Assembly: GCF_008330945.1 (NCBI RefSeq)
Contig: NZ_CP043489.1
Coordinates: 1,674,001 to 1,738,000, forward strand
DNA from: Labrys sp. KNU-23
GTDB taxonomy: Bacteria > Pseudomonadota > Alphaproteobacteria > Rhizobiales > Labraceae
DNA: 64,000 nucleotides
Direction: 5' to 3'
Shown: positions 52,974-61,833 of the stretch, in pieces
How the letters are laid out: each line of letters begins with the position of its first letter
Numbering within the stretch: the first letter of the stretch is position 1
Program-made: the position numbers and the translations under genes
Notes under the pieces: generated by a model
Database searches by the model: none
What the model was told of the DNA's origin: nothing
What the model saw: only the letters and a program-made list of their open reading frames with translations

Positions 52974-53462
52974 CTACAATGCCTTCTTGCCGAAGCGCTG
53001 CTCAAGGAAGCGGGTGATGATCTCCACCACCAGCTCATGATCGGCCTGCTGGGGCAAGCCCGATATGGTGATGGCGCCGACCAGGCCGGTGCCCTCCACG
53101 ATGATCGGAAAACTGCCGCCATGCGCGGCATATTCCTTGGGATCGACCATGAAGCGATCGTGGAAGGTGGGGCCGCCCGGCAGCGTCGACTGGCCCATAT
53201 AGAAGGAGGAATGCCCGAAACGGTAGACCACCGCCGATTTGCGCGCGATCCACTGATCATTGTCGAGCGAAGTGCCGGCCAGGGCAGCATGGAAGAGCTG
53301 CTGGCGGTTGCGCGTGACATTGATCGCCACCGGCAAGGCGCGTTCGCGGGCAATGCCAAGCGCCAGCGTGCCCAGATCAATGGCAATCTCGTTGTCGAAG
53401 GCTGGAAAGGTGAGCACCGCCTCCTGGCGCAGCAACTCGCTCAGCGTGATCTCGTCGGGCAT
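52974..53462 (-). CDS. UPF0303 / heme-degrading-domain-like (GlcG-HbpS superfamily) protein
   Basis: A 162-residue protein of the GlcG/HbpS/YBR137w fold. The signatures are FDNEIAIDLGTLALGIARE, ARKSAVVYRFGHSSFYMG and the glycine-rich AAHGGSFPIIVEGTGLVGAITISGLPQQADHELV. HbpS-type relatives bind heme; members of this family form pentamers or decamers of unclear function. It stands alone with 114 non-coding bases before the DUF899 gene. Confidence 0.85.
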   Translation of the reverse strand: MPDEITLSELLRQEAVLTFPAFDNEIAIDLGTLALGIARERALPVAINVTRNRQQLFHAALAGTSLDNDQWIARKSAVVYRFGHSSFYMGQSTLPGGPTFHDRFMVDPKEYAAHGGSFPIIVEGTGLVGAITISGLPQQADHELVVEIITRFLEQRFGKKAL

Positions 53463-53576
53463 GTCGGTCTCCTTGCCGCGGGATCATGCGGGGCGCCGCC
53501 GCCCCTGGCAAGACGGCAGGCGGGTTCCCGCACAGGCAAGGAACGCACAAGGTGACCAGGCAATGCTTCGGCGTTC

Positions 53577-54347
53577 CTATTTGCGGAAGCTCGCCTCGCC
53601 CGCATCCGACACCTGCACCCAGCGCCTGTCCGGCGCTGCGCCCGCGACATAGGCATCGTTCCAGTTCCACCATTTATAGGGCGGCGTCTGCGGATAGCCT
53701 TCGGGCGAATCCTCCCAGGCCTCCTGGCGGCCGAGCGGCGTAATGTCGAGATAGTTCCAGGTGCCGCCCATCTGCTCGTCGCCGCGACTGTTGACGAAAT
53801 AGGTGCGGAAGATCCTGTCGCCGTCGCGGTAGAACACGTTGGTGCCGTGCCACTCACCCACGCCGAAGTCCCAATCGAAGTCGTCGAGTACAGTGTACCA
53901 CGGCATGGTCCAGCCCATGCGCTGCTTCAGCCTGGCAATGTCGTCCTGCGGCGCCCGCGAGAGGAAGGCCAACGTGGTGTCGCGGGCATTGAGATGCGAG
54001 AGATGGGCGACCTGGTCGGCCACCATCGAGCAGCCCCGGCAGGCATGCTCGGGCCAGCCGAACACGCCCGGCTCGAAGAAGGCGCGATAGGCAATGAGCT
54101 GGCTGCGGCCCTCGAACAGCTCGGCGAGACTTGCGCGCCCCTGCGGCCCCTCGAAGACATAGGCCTTCTCCACCGCCATCCAGGGCATGCGGCGGCGCTG
54201 GGCCGCCAGGGCGTCGCGAGCGCGGGTATGGGCCTTTTCCATCGCCAGCAGCCGCTCATGCGCCGCCTGCCATTCCTGCGGCGATACCACCGGCGGGGTG
54301 TGCATGCCCGTGGCTCCGTTCTGTCCATTTCCGGCCGATGTCGTCAT
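53577..54347 (-). CDS. DUF899 family thioredoxin-like protein
   Basis: A 256-residue protein of the DUF899 family. Family features are LLAMEKAHTRARDALAAQRRRMPWMAVEKAYVFEGP near the start, then FGWPEHACRGCSMVAD (CxxC) in the place of the thioredoxin active site, and GVGEWHGTNVFYRDGDRIFRTYFVNSRG. Members may act as peroxiredoxin-like or redox proteins; none has a firm role. GGAG precedes the ATG at 54347. Confidence 0.88.
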   Translation of the reverse strand: MTTSAGNGQNGATGMHTPPVVSPQEWQAAHERLLAMEKAHTRARDALAAQRRRMPWMAVEKAYVFEGPQGRASLAELFEGRSQLIAYRAFFEPGVFGWPEHACRGCSMVADQVAHLSHLNARDTTLAFLSRAPQDDIARLKQRMGWTMPWYTVLDDFDWDFGVGEWHGTNVFYRDGDRIFRTYFVNSRGDEQMGGTWNYLDITPLGRQEAWEDSPEGYPQTPPYKWWNWNDAYVAGAAPDRRWVQVSDAGEASFRK

Positions 54348-54395
54348 AGCAGATCTCCTCATCCGGGCTTGCGGCGCCTCGCGCACCAAGCGCAT

Positions 54396-54706
54396 CGGCG
54401 CACCGCCCCTGGCTCGTTATCGGTGAGGAGAGAGTGCCACCGGGACGCAAAGGGGTGGGAGTAACAAGTGTGGCGGCATTCGGAAGGTGGAGGGTCCGCG
54501 CAAGCGGGAGGAGAATGCCCTTGGTCACACCGGCATGCCCGAATGCCGGACAGCGGCTCGTCCAGTTCCAGAACAGCCAAGGATAGGTATGTTGATCGAT
54601 TGGCCGTAGCTTGTCGCAGGAGGTTTTTCGGTTAGGGTGGGCAGGAGAGAGAACCCTGAAATAAGAAAAAGATCCGTAAAAAATTAGAATACCAAGAGGA
54701 AAAGTT
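54396..54706. promoter_or_regulatory. Gap upstream of the M20 peptidase gene
   Basis: About 310 non-coding bases between divergent genes. The last 70 bases are very A+T rich, and GAGGAAAAGTT just before 54707 is a good ribosome-binding site for the peptidase gene. No palindrome stands out. Confidence 0.45.
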
Positions 54707-56161
54707 ATGAGATTGGGTCCATCTATTCTTTCAAATTGCGTGGCATTTTTGGGTATTTTCGCTGTTATCGGTTCAGCGTCTCCGCTTTCGGCACAAGAAT
54801 CCGACAAGACCGTCGCGCTTCTTCAGCAGCTCCTGCGCTTCGACACGTCGAACCCTCCAGGAAGAACGCTGGAGGAAGTCACCTACCTCAAGAAGGTCTT
54901 CGACGATGCCGGCATCGAAAATGAAATCATCAAGACCCCCAAGGATGGGGTGGCTCACTTCATCGCGCGCCTGAAGGGCGACGGCAGCAAGAAGCCCGTG
55001 CTTCTGGCGGCGCATTCGGATGTGGTGCCGGTCGAACGGCACACCTGGAGCGTCGATCCTTTCGCCGGCGAGATCAAGGATGGCTATGTTCTCGGCCGGG
55101 GTGCCATGGACTTCAAGGGTGGGCAGGCAGTGTTCGTCCAGGCTCTCCTCGAGCTCAAGAAAAGTGGTGTCGCGCTGTCGAGGGATGTGATCTTCCTGGC
55201 CGAATCCGACGAAGAAGCCGGCGATTACGGCACCGACTGGCTGGCGAAAAATCACTGGGACAAGATCGATGCCGAATTCGTCTTGAACGAAGGCGGCTGG
55301 ATCTTCCAGGACAAGAAGGGGGTCACCCGGCAGGTCAACATCACGACGCGTGACAAGATCTATGCCGGCCTCCGGCTCAAGGTGATGGGTACGCCCACTC
55401 ACTCCTCGCGCCCACAACCGGACAGCGCCGTCGGCAAACTGACGAGGGCCCTGGCGAAATTATCGGTATGGGACACCGAGCCCACCCTCACGGGCCAGAC
55501 CAAGGCCTATTTCCAGGCCCTTGCCTCCAGCGCAACCGGGCAGATGAAGCGCGATCTCCAGACCTTGGCCTCGAGCAACGACCCTTCGGCGCTGAAGAAG
55601 GCCGGAAAACGCGTCTCTGCCACCGGCGATTACCCGCTGCTCTGGCATGCCCTGATGCGCAATACGGTGGCGACGACGATCATCAAGGCCGGTGTGAAGG
55701 AAAATGTCATTCCCGGCACGGCCGAGGCCTATGTGAATGTGCGCCTCGTGCCAGGCTCGACACCTTGGGACGTGCGAAGCCAGGTCGAAAAGGCCGTCGC
55801 CGATCCGGATATCAAGATCAGCGTCGACTCCACCCTGTCGGAAGACGACGCCAAGGCCTACTACAAGAAACGCACGGAAGCCGAGGCATCCCCGACCGAT
55901 ACGCCCCTGTTCAAGGCTCTCGAAACGGCCGGCAAGAAGACCTGGCCCGAAGCCACTGTGGTTTCGGCCCTGTTTGAGGCCGGCACGGATGCTTCCGCCT
56001 GGCGGGACCGCGGCATACCGACCTATGGCATCTATCCCTACCCGCTGGACAATGAAACGCTGGAGCGCATGCATGGCAATGACGAGCGCATCGCCGTCAA
56101 ATCCTTGAAGGAGGGTACAGCTTTCATCTACGACACGCTGGTCGGCGTGGCCGCGAAATGA
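54707..56161 (+). CDS. Secreted M20/M25/M40-family metallopeptidase
   Basis: A 484-residue zinc peptidase with an N-terminal signal peptide (1-29, ending PLSA). Zinc ligands and catalytic residues are in LLAAHSDVVPVERHTW (His, Asp), GRGAMDFKGG (Asp), AESDEEAGDYG (Glu pair) and ERMHGNDERI (His). An inserted dimerisation domain spans about residues 220-370. Periplasmic members of this group cleave dipeptides or N-acylated amino acids. The gene stands alone with a strong ribosome-binding site. Confidence 0.9.
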   Translation: MRLGPSILSNCVAFLGIFAVIGSASPLSAQESDKTVALLQQLLRFDTSNPPGRTLEEVTYLKKVFDDAGIENEIIKTPKDGVAHFIARLKGDGSKKPVLLAAHSDVVPVERHTWSVDPFAGEIKDGYVLGRGAMDFKGGQAVFVQALLELKKSGVALSRDVIFLAESDEEAGDYGTDWLAKNHWDKIDAEFVLNEGGWIFQDKKGVTRQVNITTRDKIYAGLRLKVMGTPTHSSRPQPDSAVGKLTRALAKLSVWDTEPTLTGQTKAYFQALASSATGQMKRDLQTLASSNDPSALKKAGKRVSATGDYPLLWHALMRNTVATTIIKAGVKENVIPGTAEAYVNVRLVPGSTPWDVRSQVEKAVADPDIKISVDSTLSEDDAKAYYKKRTEAEASPTDTPLFKALETAGKKTWPEATVVSALFEAGTDASAWRDRGIPTYGIYPYPLDNETLERMHGNDERIAVKSLKEGTAFIYDTLVGVAAK

Positions 56162-56204
56162 TCGCAGGCCGGCCTTCTCGCAAGTGGGAAGACCGGTTTG
56201 TAAC

Positions 56205-56228
56205 GCGGCGCCGGGGCCCCGGTGCCGC
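56205..56228. terminator. Hairpin between convergent peptidase and isochorismatase-fold genes
   Basis: Near-perfect arms GCGGCGCCGGGG and CCCCGGTGCCGC with almost no loop, between the two stop codons. No U-run. Confidence 0.5.
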
Positions 56229-56233
56229 AGGCT

Positions 56234-56881
56234 TCACTCTGTTGCCCGAGCCATCATCCCGGCCAGCGCCTCGCTCTGCGTCAGGATGGCGTCGCCCATA
56301 TAGGCGAGCGAGGTAAAGCTGCGCTCGGCAGCCTCCTGGTGGCCGGTGCCGCAGGCATCCTGGATGATGATGGGTACGAAGCCGAGATCGGCGCCGTGGC
56401 GGGCCGTCGGCTCGATGCCGATCTCGATGGCGACGCCCATGATGGCGAAGGCGATGAGGCCGCAATCGCGCAGGATGGTGGCGAGCGGCGTGTCGGCAAA
56501 GGCCGAGAAGGTGATCTTGTCGAGGATGGCCTCGTCCTCGCGTGGCGCCAGCTCGGGCGCGATCTCGAAGCCGGGCGAGGAGCGCAGGAACCAAGGCTTC
56601 ACCGCGGCGGGGTCGTCCGTGCGCTGCCAGGCCATGGCCTGGCGATATTGGAAGCGACCCATCAATTTGGGCGGCATGGACATGTGGCGCAGGAAGACGA
56701 CGCGGTAGCCGCCGGCCCGCGCGGCCTGCAGCACGGCGGCATTGCGCGCGATGATGGTGGCACCATCGGCGATCTGGCCGAGGATGCCCACCTGCATGTC
56801 ATAGACAATGACGGCCATGCGGTCGGGCCGGCAGAGCTCCGCGAGGGAGCCGTGGAGTTCGAGACCGAAGGGAGTCTTCAT
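56234..56881 (-). CDS. Isochorismatase-fold hydrolase lacking the catalytic cysteine
   Basis: A 215-residue protein of the cysteine-hydrolase / isochorismatase fold. The catalytic Asp is D28 in VIVYDMQVGI and the Lys is in ILDKITFSAF. Where cysteine hydrolases have GVATNVCVEAT-type sequence, this protein reads GVAIEIGIEPT, with Gly in place of Cys. True isochorismatases (EntB, PhzD) also have Gly there, so vinyl-ether-type chemistry is possible. No siderophore or phenazine genes are near. GGAG precedes the ATG; an upstream in-frame start at 56986 is rejected. Confidence 0.8.
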   Translation of the reverse strand: MKTPFGLELHGSLAELCRPDRMAVIVYDMQVGILGQIADGATIIARNAAVLQAARAGGYRVVFLRHMSMPPKLMGRFQYRQAMAWQRTDDPAAVKPWFLRSSPGFEIAPELAPREDEAILDKITFSAFADTPLATILRDCGLIAFAIMGVAIEIGIEPTARHGADLGFVPIIIQDACGTGHQEAAERSFTSLAYMGDAILTQSEALAGMMARATE

Positions 56882-56986
56882 GGGGTTCGGCTCCTTGCGG
56901 GGGAGGCCGCCGGCCTGATGACCGGCGCCATGATGGCTCCACACCTTACGGCGAGGCTCTCCGCAAATCACCCCTCCTGGCCGCAT

Positions 56987-57013
56987 GAAAACGGGCGGGA
57001 CCTGCCCGCCCGT
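56987..57013 (-). terminator. Rho-independent terminator after the BCCT gene
   Basis: Stem ACGGGCGGG-ACCTG-CCCGCCCGT; on the minus strand TTTTC follows. It ends 24 bases past the BCCT stop. Confidence 0.88.
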
Positions 57014-57036
57014 CCCGGGTCCGGCGCGTGGCCAGC

Positions 57037-58599
57037 TTATTCAGCCGGCGGCGCGAGCTTGGAGGTCTGGATCCTGGCGTCGTGCAGGACGCCATGGGTC
57101 TCCAATTCGTCCAGCAGGCCCTTCCACAGCGAGATGCACAGGCCGATCATCACCAGGAGGAAGGGGGCGGCGGCGATGATCGAGGCCGTCTGCAGGCCGG
57201 CGAGGCCGCCCATCACCAGGAGCACGCAGGCCGAGGCGCCGGCGAGCAGGCCCCAGAGCACCACGATGCCCGCCTGCGGATGGGGGGCGCCGCGGCTGGA
57301 GAGCATGCCCATCACCACCGAGGCGGCGTCCGCGCCGGAGACGAAGAAGATCGCCACCAGGAACATGGCGATGGTCGAGGTCACCGTCGCCATCGGATAT
57401 TGCGCCAGCAGGGCGAACAGCGATACCGGCGCGCCCTGGTTCTTGACCGCCTCGACCAGGCCGCCGGCGCCCATCAGTTCGGAATGGAGGGCGGTTCCAC
57501 CCATGATGGTGAACCAGATGAAGGTGACGGCGCTGGGGATCAGCAGGACGCCGACCACGAATTCGCGGATGGTGCGGCCGCGCGAGATGCGGGCGATGAA
57601 CACGCCCACGAAGGGTGCCCAGGAGATCCACCAGGCCCAGTAGAAGATGGTCCAATTGGCCAGCCACTTGCCGTCACTGAAGGCGGCGGTGCGGAACGAC
57701 ATCGAGACGAGGTCGCTGAGATAATAGCCGAGCGACTCGATCAGTGTGTCGAAGATGAACACGGTGGGGCCGAAGACTGCCAGGAAGAGCAGCAGTACCA
57801 CCGCGATCACCATGTTCATGTTGCTGAGGAACTGGATGCCCTTGCCGACACCGGACACCGCCGAGAGGATGAAGAGCACCGAGAGCACGGCGATGATGGT
57901 GAGGGCGATGGCGGCGGATTCGCCCGTGCCCCACAGATAGTTCATGCCGGAGTTGATCTGCTGCGCGCCGAGGCCGAGCGAGGTCGCAGTACCGAACAGG
58001 GTGGCGATGATCGCCAGCACGTCGATGGTGCGGCCGATCGGCCCGTGCACCCTGTCGCCGATCAAAGGCTGGAAGGCGCTGGACATCAGGGTCGGCAGAT
58101 CGCGGCGATAGCTGAAATAGGCGAGCGCCAGCCCGACGACGGCATAGATCGCCCAGGGATGCAGGGCCCAATGGAAATAGGCATATTGCATCGCCACGAT
58201 CGCCGCTTCCTTCGACTGCGGCTGGGCGAGCCCATGCGGCGGCGCGCCGAAATGCGACACGGGCTCGGCCACGCCCCAGAACATCAGGCCGATGCCCATG
58301 CCGACGCTGAACATCATGCAGACCCAGGAGACCGTGGAGAATTCCGGCTTCTCGTCGTCATGGCCGAGCTTGATCCGGCCGAAACGGCTGAAGGCCAGGA
58401 AGCCCGCGAAGACGAGAAAGAACGCCGTCGAGACGACGAAGCTCCAGCCAAAGGCATGGATGATGCCGTTGAGCGTCGCCGTGGCGACACTTGTCAGGCT
58501 GGCGGGGAAGAGCGTTCCCCATAATACGAAGCCTACGACAATAATAAGCGCCGGCCAGAAGACACCGGAATCCGATCCACGAAGCATTGCGCGCGACAA
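57037..58599 (-). CDS. BCCT-family betaine/choline/carnitine transporter
   Basis: A 520-residue inner-membrane symporter with twelve predicted segments. The family core is SVGMGIGLMFWGVAEP (GMGIG sodium-site-like segment), QYAYFHWALHPWAIYAVVGLALAYFSYR, and the Trp box WAWWISWAPFVGVFIARISRGRT that binds the trimethylammonium group. The start is TTG at 58599 because GGGGAGGA lies 9 bases upstream; an internal ATG at 58587 would be too far. It imports quaternary amines as osmoprotectants or nutrients. Confidence 0.93.
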   Translation of the reverse strand: MSRAMLRGSDSGVFWPALIIVVGFVLWGTLFPASLTSVATATLNGIIHAFGWSFVVSTAFFLVFAGFLAFSRFGRIKLGHDDEKPEFSTVSWVCMMFSVGMGIGLMFWGVAEPVSHFGAPPHGLAQPQSKEAAIVAMQYAYFHWALHPWAIYAVVGLALAYFSYRRDLPTLMSSAFQPLIGDRVHGPIGRTIDVLAIIATLFGTATSLGLGAQQINSGMNYLWGTGESAAIALTIIAVLSVLFILSAVSGVGKGIQFLSNMNMVIAVVLLLFLAVFGPTVFIFDTLIESLGYYLSDLVSMSFRTAAFSDGKWLANWTIFYWAWWISWAPFVGVFIARISRGRTIREFVVGVLLIPSAVTFIWFTIMGGTALHSELMGAGGLVEAVKNQGAPVSLFALLAQYPMATVTSTIAMFLVAIFFVSGADAASVVMGMLSSRGAPHPQAGIVVLWGLLAGASACVLLVMGGLAGLQTASIIAAAPFLLVMIGLCISLWKGLLDELETHGVLHDARIQTSKLAPPAE

Positions 58600-58871
58600 A
58601 ACGATCGTTCCTCCCCCGTTGAAGCGGGCGCTTCATCGTCTGCCAGCCGGGATTTCGACGTTCGCGAGTCCCAATAGCCACGCCCCTACGTCATAATGCC
58701 GCGATATACCTTTGCAATCCTCCCCAGTACCGACCTTCGGGGTTCCGAATCCGACCCCGAGTCCCAAAAGCCGACGGACATGCGCGGCAATGGGCGGATG
58801 CGGGCGCGCATCGTCTGGGCTTTCAGGATAGAAAGCCAGGCTCGTCATCGCCAGCCTGGCCAATCGAAGGA
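58600..58871. other. Non-coding gap between HxlR and BCCT genes
   Basis: About 270 bases with no convincing gene; a short open frame on the minus strand here lacks family resemblance. The promoter for the BCCT gene is expected in 58610-58720, where the sequence is more A+T rich. Confidence 0.35.
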
Positions 58872-59228
58872 TCAGGCTCGCAGCGACGGCACGGCGCAGG
58901 CCGCAGGCACAGGCTCGCTGAGGCCAAGCTGCTCGCCCCAGCGGCAGAGGGCAGCGCTGCTGGCGATGAGGCCGGCACCGCGCTCGCTGAGGGAATAGAC
59001 GACCTTGGCCGGCATCTGCTCATAGACCTTGCGGTGGATGAGGCCATCGGCCTCCAATTCGCGCAGCTTTTGGGCCAGCATCTTCTCGCTGATCGCCTGA
59101 ATGGCCCGGCGCAGCCGGCCGAAGCGGCGGGCGCCGGTGTGGAGCTCGCACAGGATGTCGAGCTTCCATTTGCCTTCAAGCATGCGGATCGCCGCCGCAA
59201 AGCCGCAATCATTCGCCGTATCCGCCAT
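58872..59228 (-). CDS. HxlR-family transcriptional regulator
   Basis: A 118-residue regulator with the HxlR winged helix: CGFAAAIRMLEGKWKLDILCEL at the start, FGRLRRAIQAISEKMLAQKLRELEADGLIHR as recognition region and VYSLSERGAGL as wing. Such proteins often sense reactive electrophiles or redox changes via a conserved Cys (here C8 is a candidate). AGGAGAGGGG precedes the ATG. It is divergent from an NAD(P)-dependent dehydrogenase gene, its probable target. Confidence 0.92.
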   Translation of the reverse strand: MADTANDCGFAAAIRMLEGKWKLDILCELHTGARRFGRLRRAIQAISEKMLAQKLRELEADGLIHRKVYEQMPAKVVYSLSERGAGLIASSAALCRWGEQLGLSEPVPAACAVPSLRA

Positions 59229-59249
59229 GCCCCTCTCCTTCGCCAGCCC

Positions 59250-59271
59250 TTACCACCAGGTAACCACTTAC
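59250..59271. promoter_or_regulatory. Overlapping palindromes, candidate HxlR operator
   Basis: TTACC-N4-GGTAA (59250-59263) overlaps GTAA-N4-TTAC (59260-59271). They lie 22 bases upstream of the HxlR start, in the gap shared with the divergent dehydrogenase gene. Confidence 0.55.
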
Positions 59272-59377
59272 GTGGGCGTGCGTATTGAGCGCCGCCACGC
59301 CAGCCCCATCTGCCCGAGGACGACGAAAGGCGCGGCAGGCATTCGTCAGCCCGCGCCGGTGGATATGGAGTGTCGAC

Positions 59378-60262
59378 ATGAAGCTTGCAATCGCGGTGCT
59401 GGGAACGGGACGCATGGGATCGGCATTGGCGCGCGCCCTGCTGGGCGCCGGCCACGAGGTGACGGTGTGGAACCGCACCCCGGCCAAGACCGGGCCGCTT
59501 GCCGCCCTCGGCGCGGTCGTCGCGCCCTCCGTGGCCGAAGCCGTGGCGGCGGGGGCGGTCGTCATCGTGAATGTCAGCGATTATGACGCCACCGCCGCGC
59601 TGCTGCGCGAGGCCGGCGTCGCCCGGGCCCTCGACGGCAAGCTCGTGGTCGAACTCACCTCCGGCACGCCCCAGGGCGCACGCGAGGCGGGAGGCTGGGC
59701 CGCCGCGCAGGGCGCCGCCTATCTCGACGGCGCCATCATGGCGACGCCCGATTTCATCGGCACCGAGGCCGGCACCATCCTGTTCGCCGGCTCCGGCCAG
59801 GCCTTCGAGGCGAACAAGCCGGTATTCCTTGCCCTCGGCGGCAATGTCCAGCATGTCGGAGAGGATGCCGGCCTCGCCAATGCACTCGACAGCGCCCTGC
59901 TCGGCCTGATGTGGGGAGCGCTGTTCGGCACGCTGAACGCCATTGCCGTGTGCCAGGCCGAGGGAGTGGCGCTCGGCATGCTGGGCCGGCTCTGGCAGAC
60001 CTTGGTGCCGGTGATCGACGGCCAGGTCGCCGACCTGATCAAGCGCAATGAGACCGGGCGCCTAGCCAGCGACGAGCAGAGCTTCGCCTCGGTCGCCACC
60101 CATTACCACGCCTTCGAACATTTGCTGGCAGTGATGCAGGCCCGCAAGATCGACCTCGGCGTCATCCTCGGCCAGGACAACCTGTTTCGGCGAGCGCTCG
60201 CGGCCGGCCGGGGCGAGGACGATTTTGCCGCGTTGTCGCGCTTCATGATCAAGCGAGATTGA
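59378..60262 (+). CDS. NAD(P)-binding dehydrogenase (6-phosphogluconate / imine-reductase-like)
   Basis: A 294-residue beta-hydroxyacid-dehydrogenase-type protein. The nucleotide-binding loop is VLGTGRMGSALARALLGAGHEVTVWNRT, with NRT suggesting NADP; the substrate region is ELTSGTPQGAREA, and the C-terminal part (NALDSALLGLMWGALFGTLNAIAVC to RNETGRLASDEQSFASVATHYHAFEHLL) resembles imine reductases more than hydroxyisobutyrate dehydrogenases. The catalytic Lys of classical dehydrogenases is not evident. GGAG lies 7 bases before the ATG. It is divergent from an HxlR regulator. Confidence 0.88.
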   Translation: MKLAIAVLGTGRMGSALARALLGAGHEVTVWNRTPAKTGPLAALGAVVAPSVAEAVAAGAVVIVNVSDYDATAALLREAGVARALDGKLVVELTSGTPQGAREAGGWAAAQGAAYLDGAIMATPDFIGTEAGTILFAGSGQAFEANKPVFLALGGNVQHVGEDAGLANALDSALLGLMWGALFGTLNAIAVCQAEGVALGMLGRLWQTLVPVIDGQVADLIKRNETGRLASDEQSFASVATHYHAFEHLLAVMQARKIDLGVILGQDNLFRRALAAGRGEDDFAALSRFMIKRD

Positions 60263-60396
60263 GCGAAGCGTTCACGTGAATGCGATTCACCAGCCGGGAA
60301 CTGTGATTTGCCGAAGAGGCTGGCGGCGTGAAGAGTGTCGTCGGGCTCGGCGAATCGGGCCGCTCGGGCTCTACAGCCCGCCAGCAAGGACATATC

Positions 60397-61023
60397 ATGA
60401 CATCTCGGCGCGCTCCGCTCCTGCTTCTCGGTGCCTTTCTTCTCTTCGTCAGCTTGGCCGGCTTCCTCGCGCCATCCGGCTCCGCCCGCGCGGCCTCCGC
60501 CGACATCGACGTGAACGACATCGTCACCGATCCCTCTTCCCCCGTGCTCGGCAATCCCAAGGGCAAGGTCACCATCATCGAGTTCACCGATTATCGCTGT
60601 CCTTATTGCCGGGTAATGCAGTCGCGTCTCGACGTCCTCCTGCGCGAAAACAAGGACATCCGGCTGGTGATCAAGGAATGGCCGATCTTCGGTGAAGCCT
60701 CGGTCTATGCCGCCAGGGTAGCGCTCGCCGCCAATTGGCAGGGCAAATATGGCGCAGTGCATGCCGCCCTCTTCGCCCTGCCGCGCACCATGGACAAGGA
60801 CGCCGTGCGCGAGGCGGCCGGCAAGGCCGGCGTCGACCTCATCAGGCTCGACAAGGATCTTGCCGCGCGAGGTCCGGAGATCGCCGCCATGCTGGCCAGA
60901 AACGATGTCGCCGCCCGCCTGTTCCAGCTCCAGGGCACGCCCGGCTTCGTGATCGGCCATGACGTCTATTTCGGCGCACTCAGCCTGGAGCAGTTGCGGC
61001 GCTATGTGAAGGCTGCAAAATAG
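60397..61023 (+). CDS. DsbA-family periplasmic thiol-disulphide protein
   Basis: A 208-residue thioredoxin-fold protein with a signal peptide (about 1-32, ending ARA). The active site is C68-P-Y-C71 in FTDYRCPYCRVM, and the cis-proline loop is QGTPGFVIG. It resembles the DsbA/DsbG-like com1 or BdbD-type proteins of alphaproteobacteria and would introduce or rearrange disulphides. AAGGA precedes the ATG. No DsbB partner lies in the window. Confidence 0.9.
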   Translation: MTSRRAPLLLLGAFLLFVSLAGFLAPSGSARAASADIDVNDIVTDPSSPVLGNPKGKVTIIEFTDYRCPYCRVMQSRLDVLLRENKDIRLVIKEWPIFGEASVYAARVALAANWQGKYGAVHAALFALPRTMDKDAVREAAGKAGVDLIRLDKDLAARGPEIAAMLARNDVAARLFQLQGTPGFVIGHDVYFGALSLEQLRRYVKAAK

Positions 61024-61056
61024 CCAGGTTAAATAGCCGGCAAACGAAAAACTTCT

Positions 61057-61791
61057 TCAATGCGGGCTCGCCGTCGGCCGTACCACGATCTCGCTGACAT
61101 CGACGTCATCGGGCTGGCCGATGGCATAGGCCAGCGCAGCGGCCACGGCCTCCGGGCTGATGGTAACGGCCCGGAACGCCTTCATCGCCTCCCGCGCGGT
61201 GGGATCGCCGATCGAGTCGGCAAGCTCGGAGGTGGTGGTGCCCGGCGAGATCACCGTGACGCGGATGCGATCCGTCTCCTGGCGCAACCCGTCCGAAATG
61301 GCGCGCACGGCGAATTTGGTGGCACAGTAGACGGCGGCGGTGGGTGAGACGCGATGGCCGCCGATCGAAGAGACATTGACGATCTGTCCCGTCCCCTGCT
61401 CCTCCATGATCGGCAGCGCCGCAGCGATGCCGTAGAGCACGCCCTTGATGTTGACGTCGATCATGCGGTCCCATTCCGCCACGCGCAGTGCCGCCAGCGG
61501 GGAGAGTGGCATCACCCCGGCATTGTTGACCATCACGTCGAGCCGTCCGAAAGCCTGCCGCGCGAAGCCGGCAAAGGCGGCGACCTCGGCCTGCAACGTC
61601 ACGTCAAGCGGGCGTACCCTCACCTCGCCGCCGTCAGCCACGATCGCCGCGGCGAGGCGCTCCAGCCTGTCGGTACGGCGCGCGCCGATCACCACGCGGG
61701 CGCCCGCCGCCGCCAGCACCCTCGCGCTGGCTTCGCCGATGCCGCTGCTCGCGCCGGTGATGGCCACGACTTTTCCTGCAATTGCACTCAT
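61057..61791 (-). CDS. Short-chain dehydrogenase/reductase 1
   Basis: A 244-residue SDR of the classical type. Nucleotide loop TGASSGIGEAS, structural motif NNAG, catalytic Ser in VSSIGGHRV and YCATK for Tyr-Lys. The Arg pair in GARRTDRLER fits NADPH preference. AGGA precedes the ATG. It forms an operon with a second SDR and an Atu4866-type gene. Substrate unknown; many such SDRs reduce quinones, aldehydes or ketones. Confidence 0.92.
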   Translation of the reverse strand: MSAIAGKVVAITGASSGIGEASARVLAAAGARVVIGARRTDRLERLAAAIVADGGEVRVRPLDVTLQAEVAAFAGFARQAFGRLDVMVNNAGVMPLSPLAALRVAEWDRMIDVNIKGVLYGIAAALPIMEEQGTGQIVNVSSIGGHRVSPTAAVYCATKFAVRAISDGLRQETDRIRVTVISPGTTTSELADSIGDPTAREAMKAFRAVTISPEAVAAALAYAIGQPDDVDVSEIVVRPTASPH

Positions 61792-61833
61792 CTCATATGG
61801 TCCTTGTTGAGGTGTTCGCGCCGAGGCGCGGCA

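Noticed and set aside
60264-60290. A palindrome TTCACGTGAA and an R1-like AAGCGTTCAC string after the dehydrogenase gene
   Set aside because: Short and without the other R1 blocks; could be a fragment, but not enough to call.
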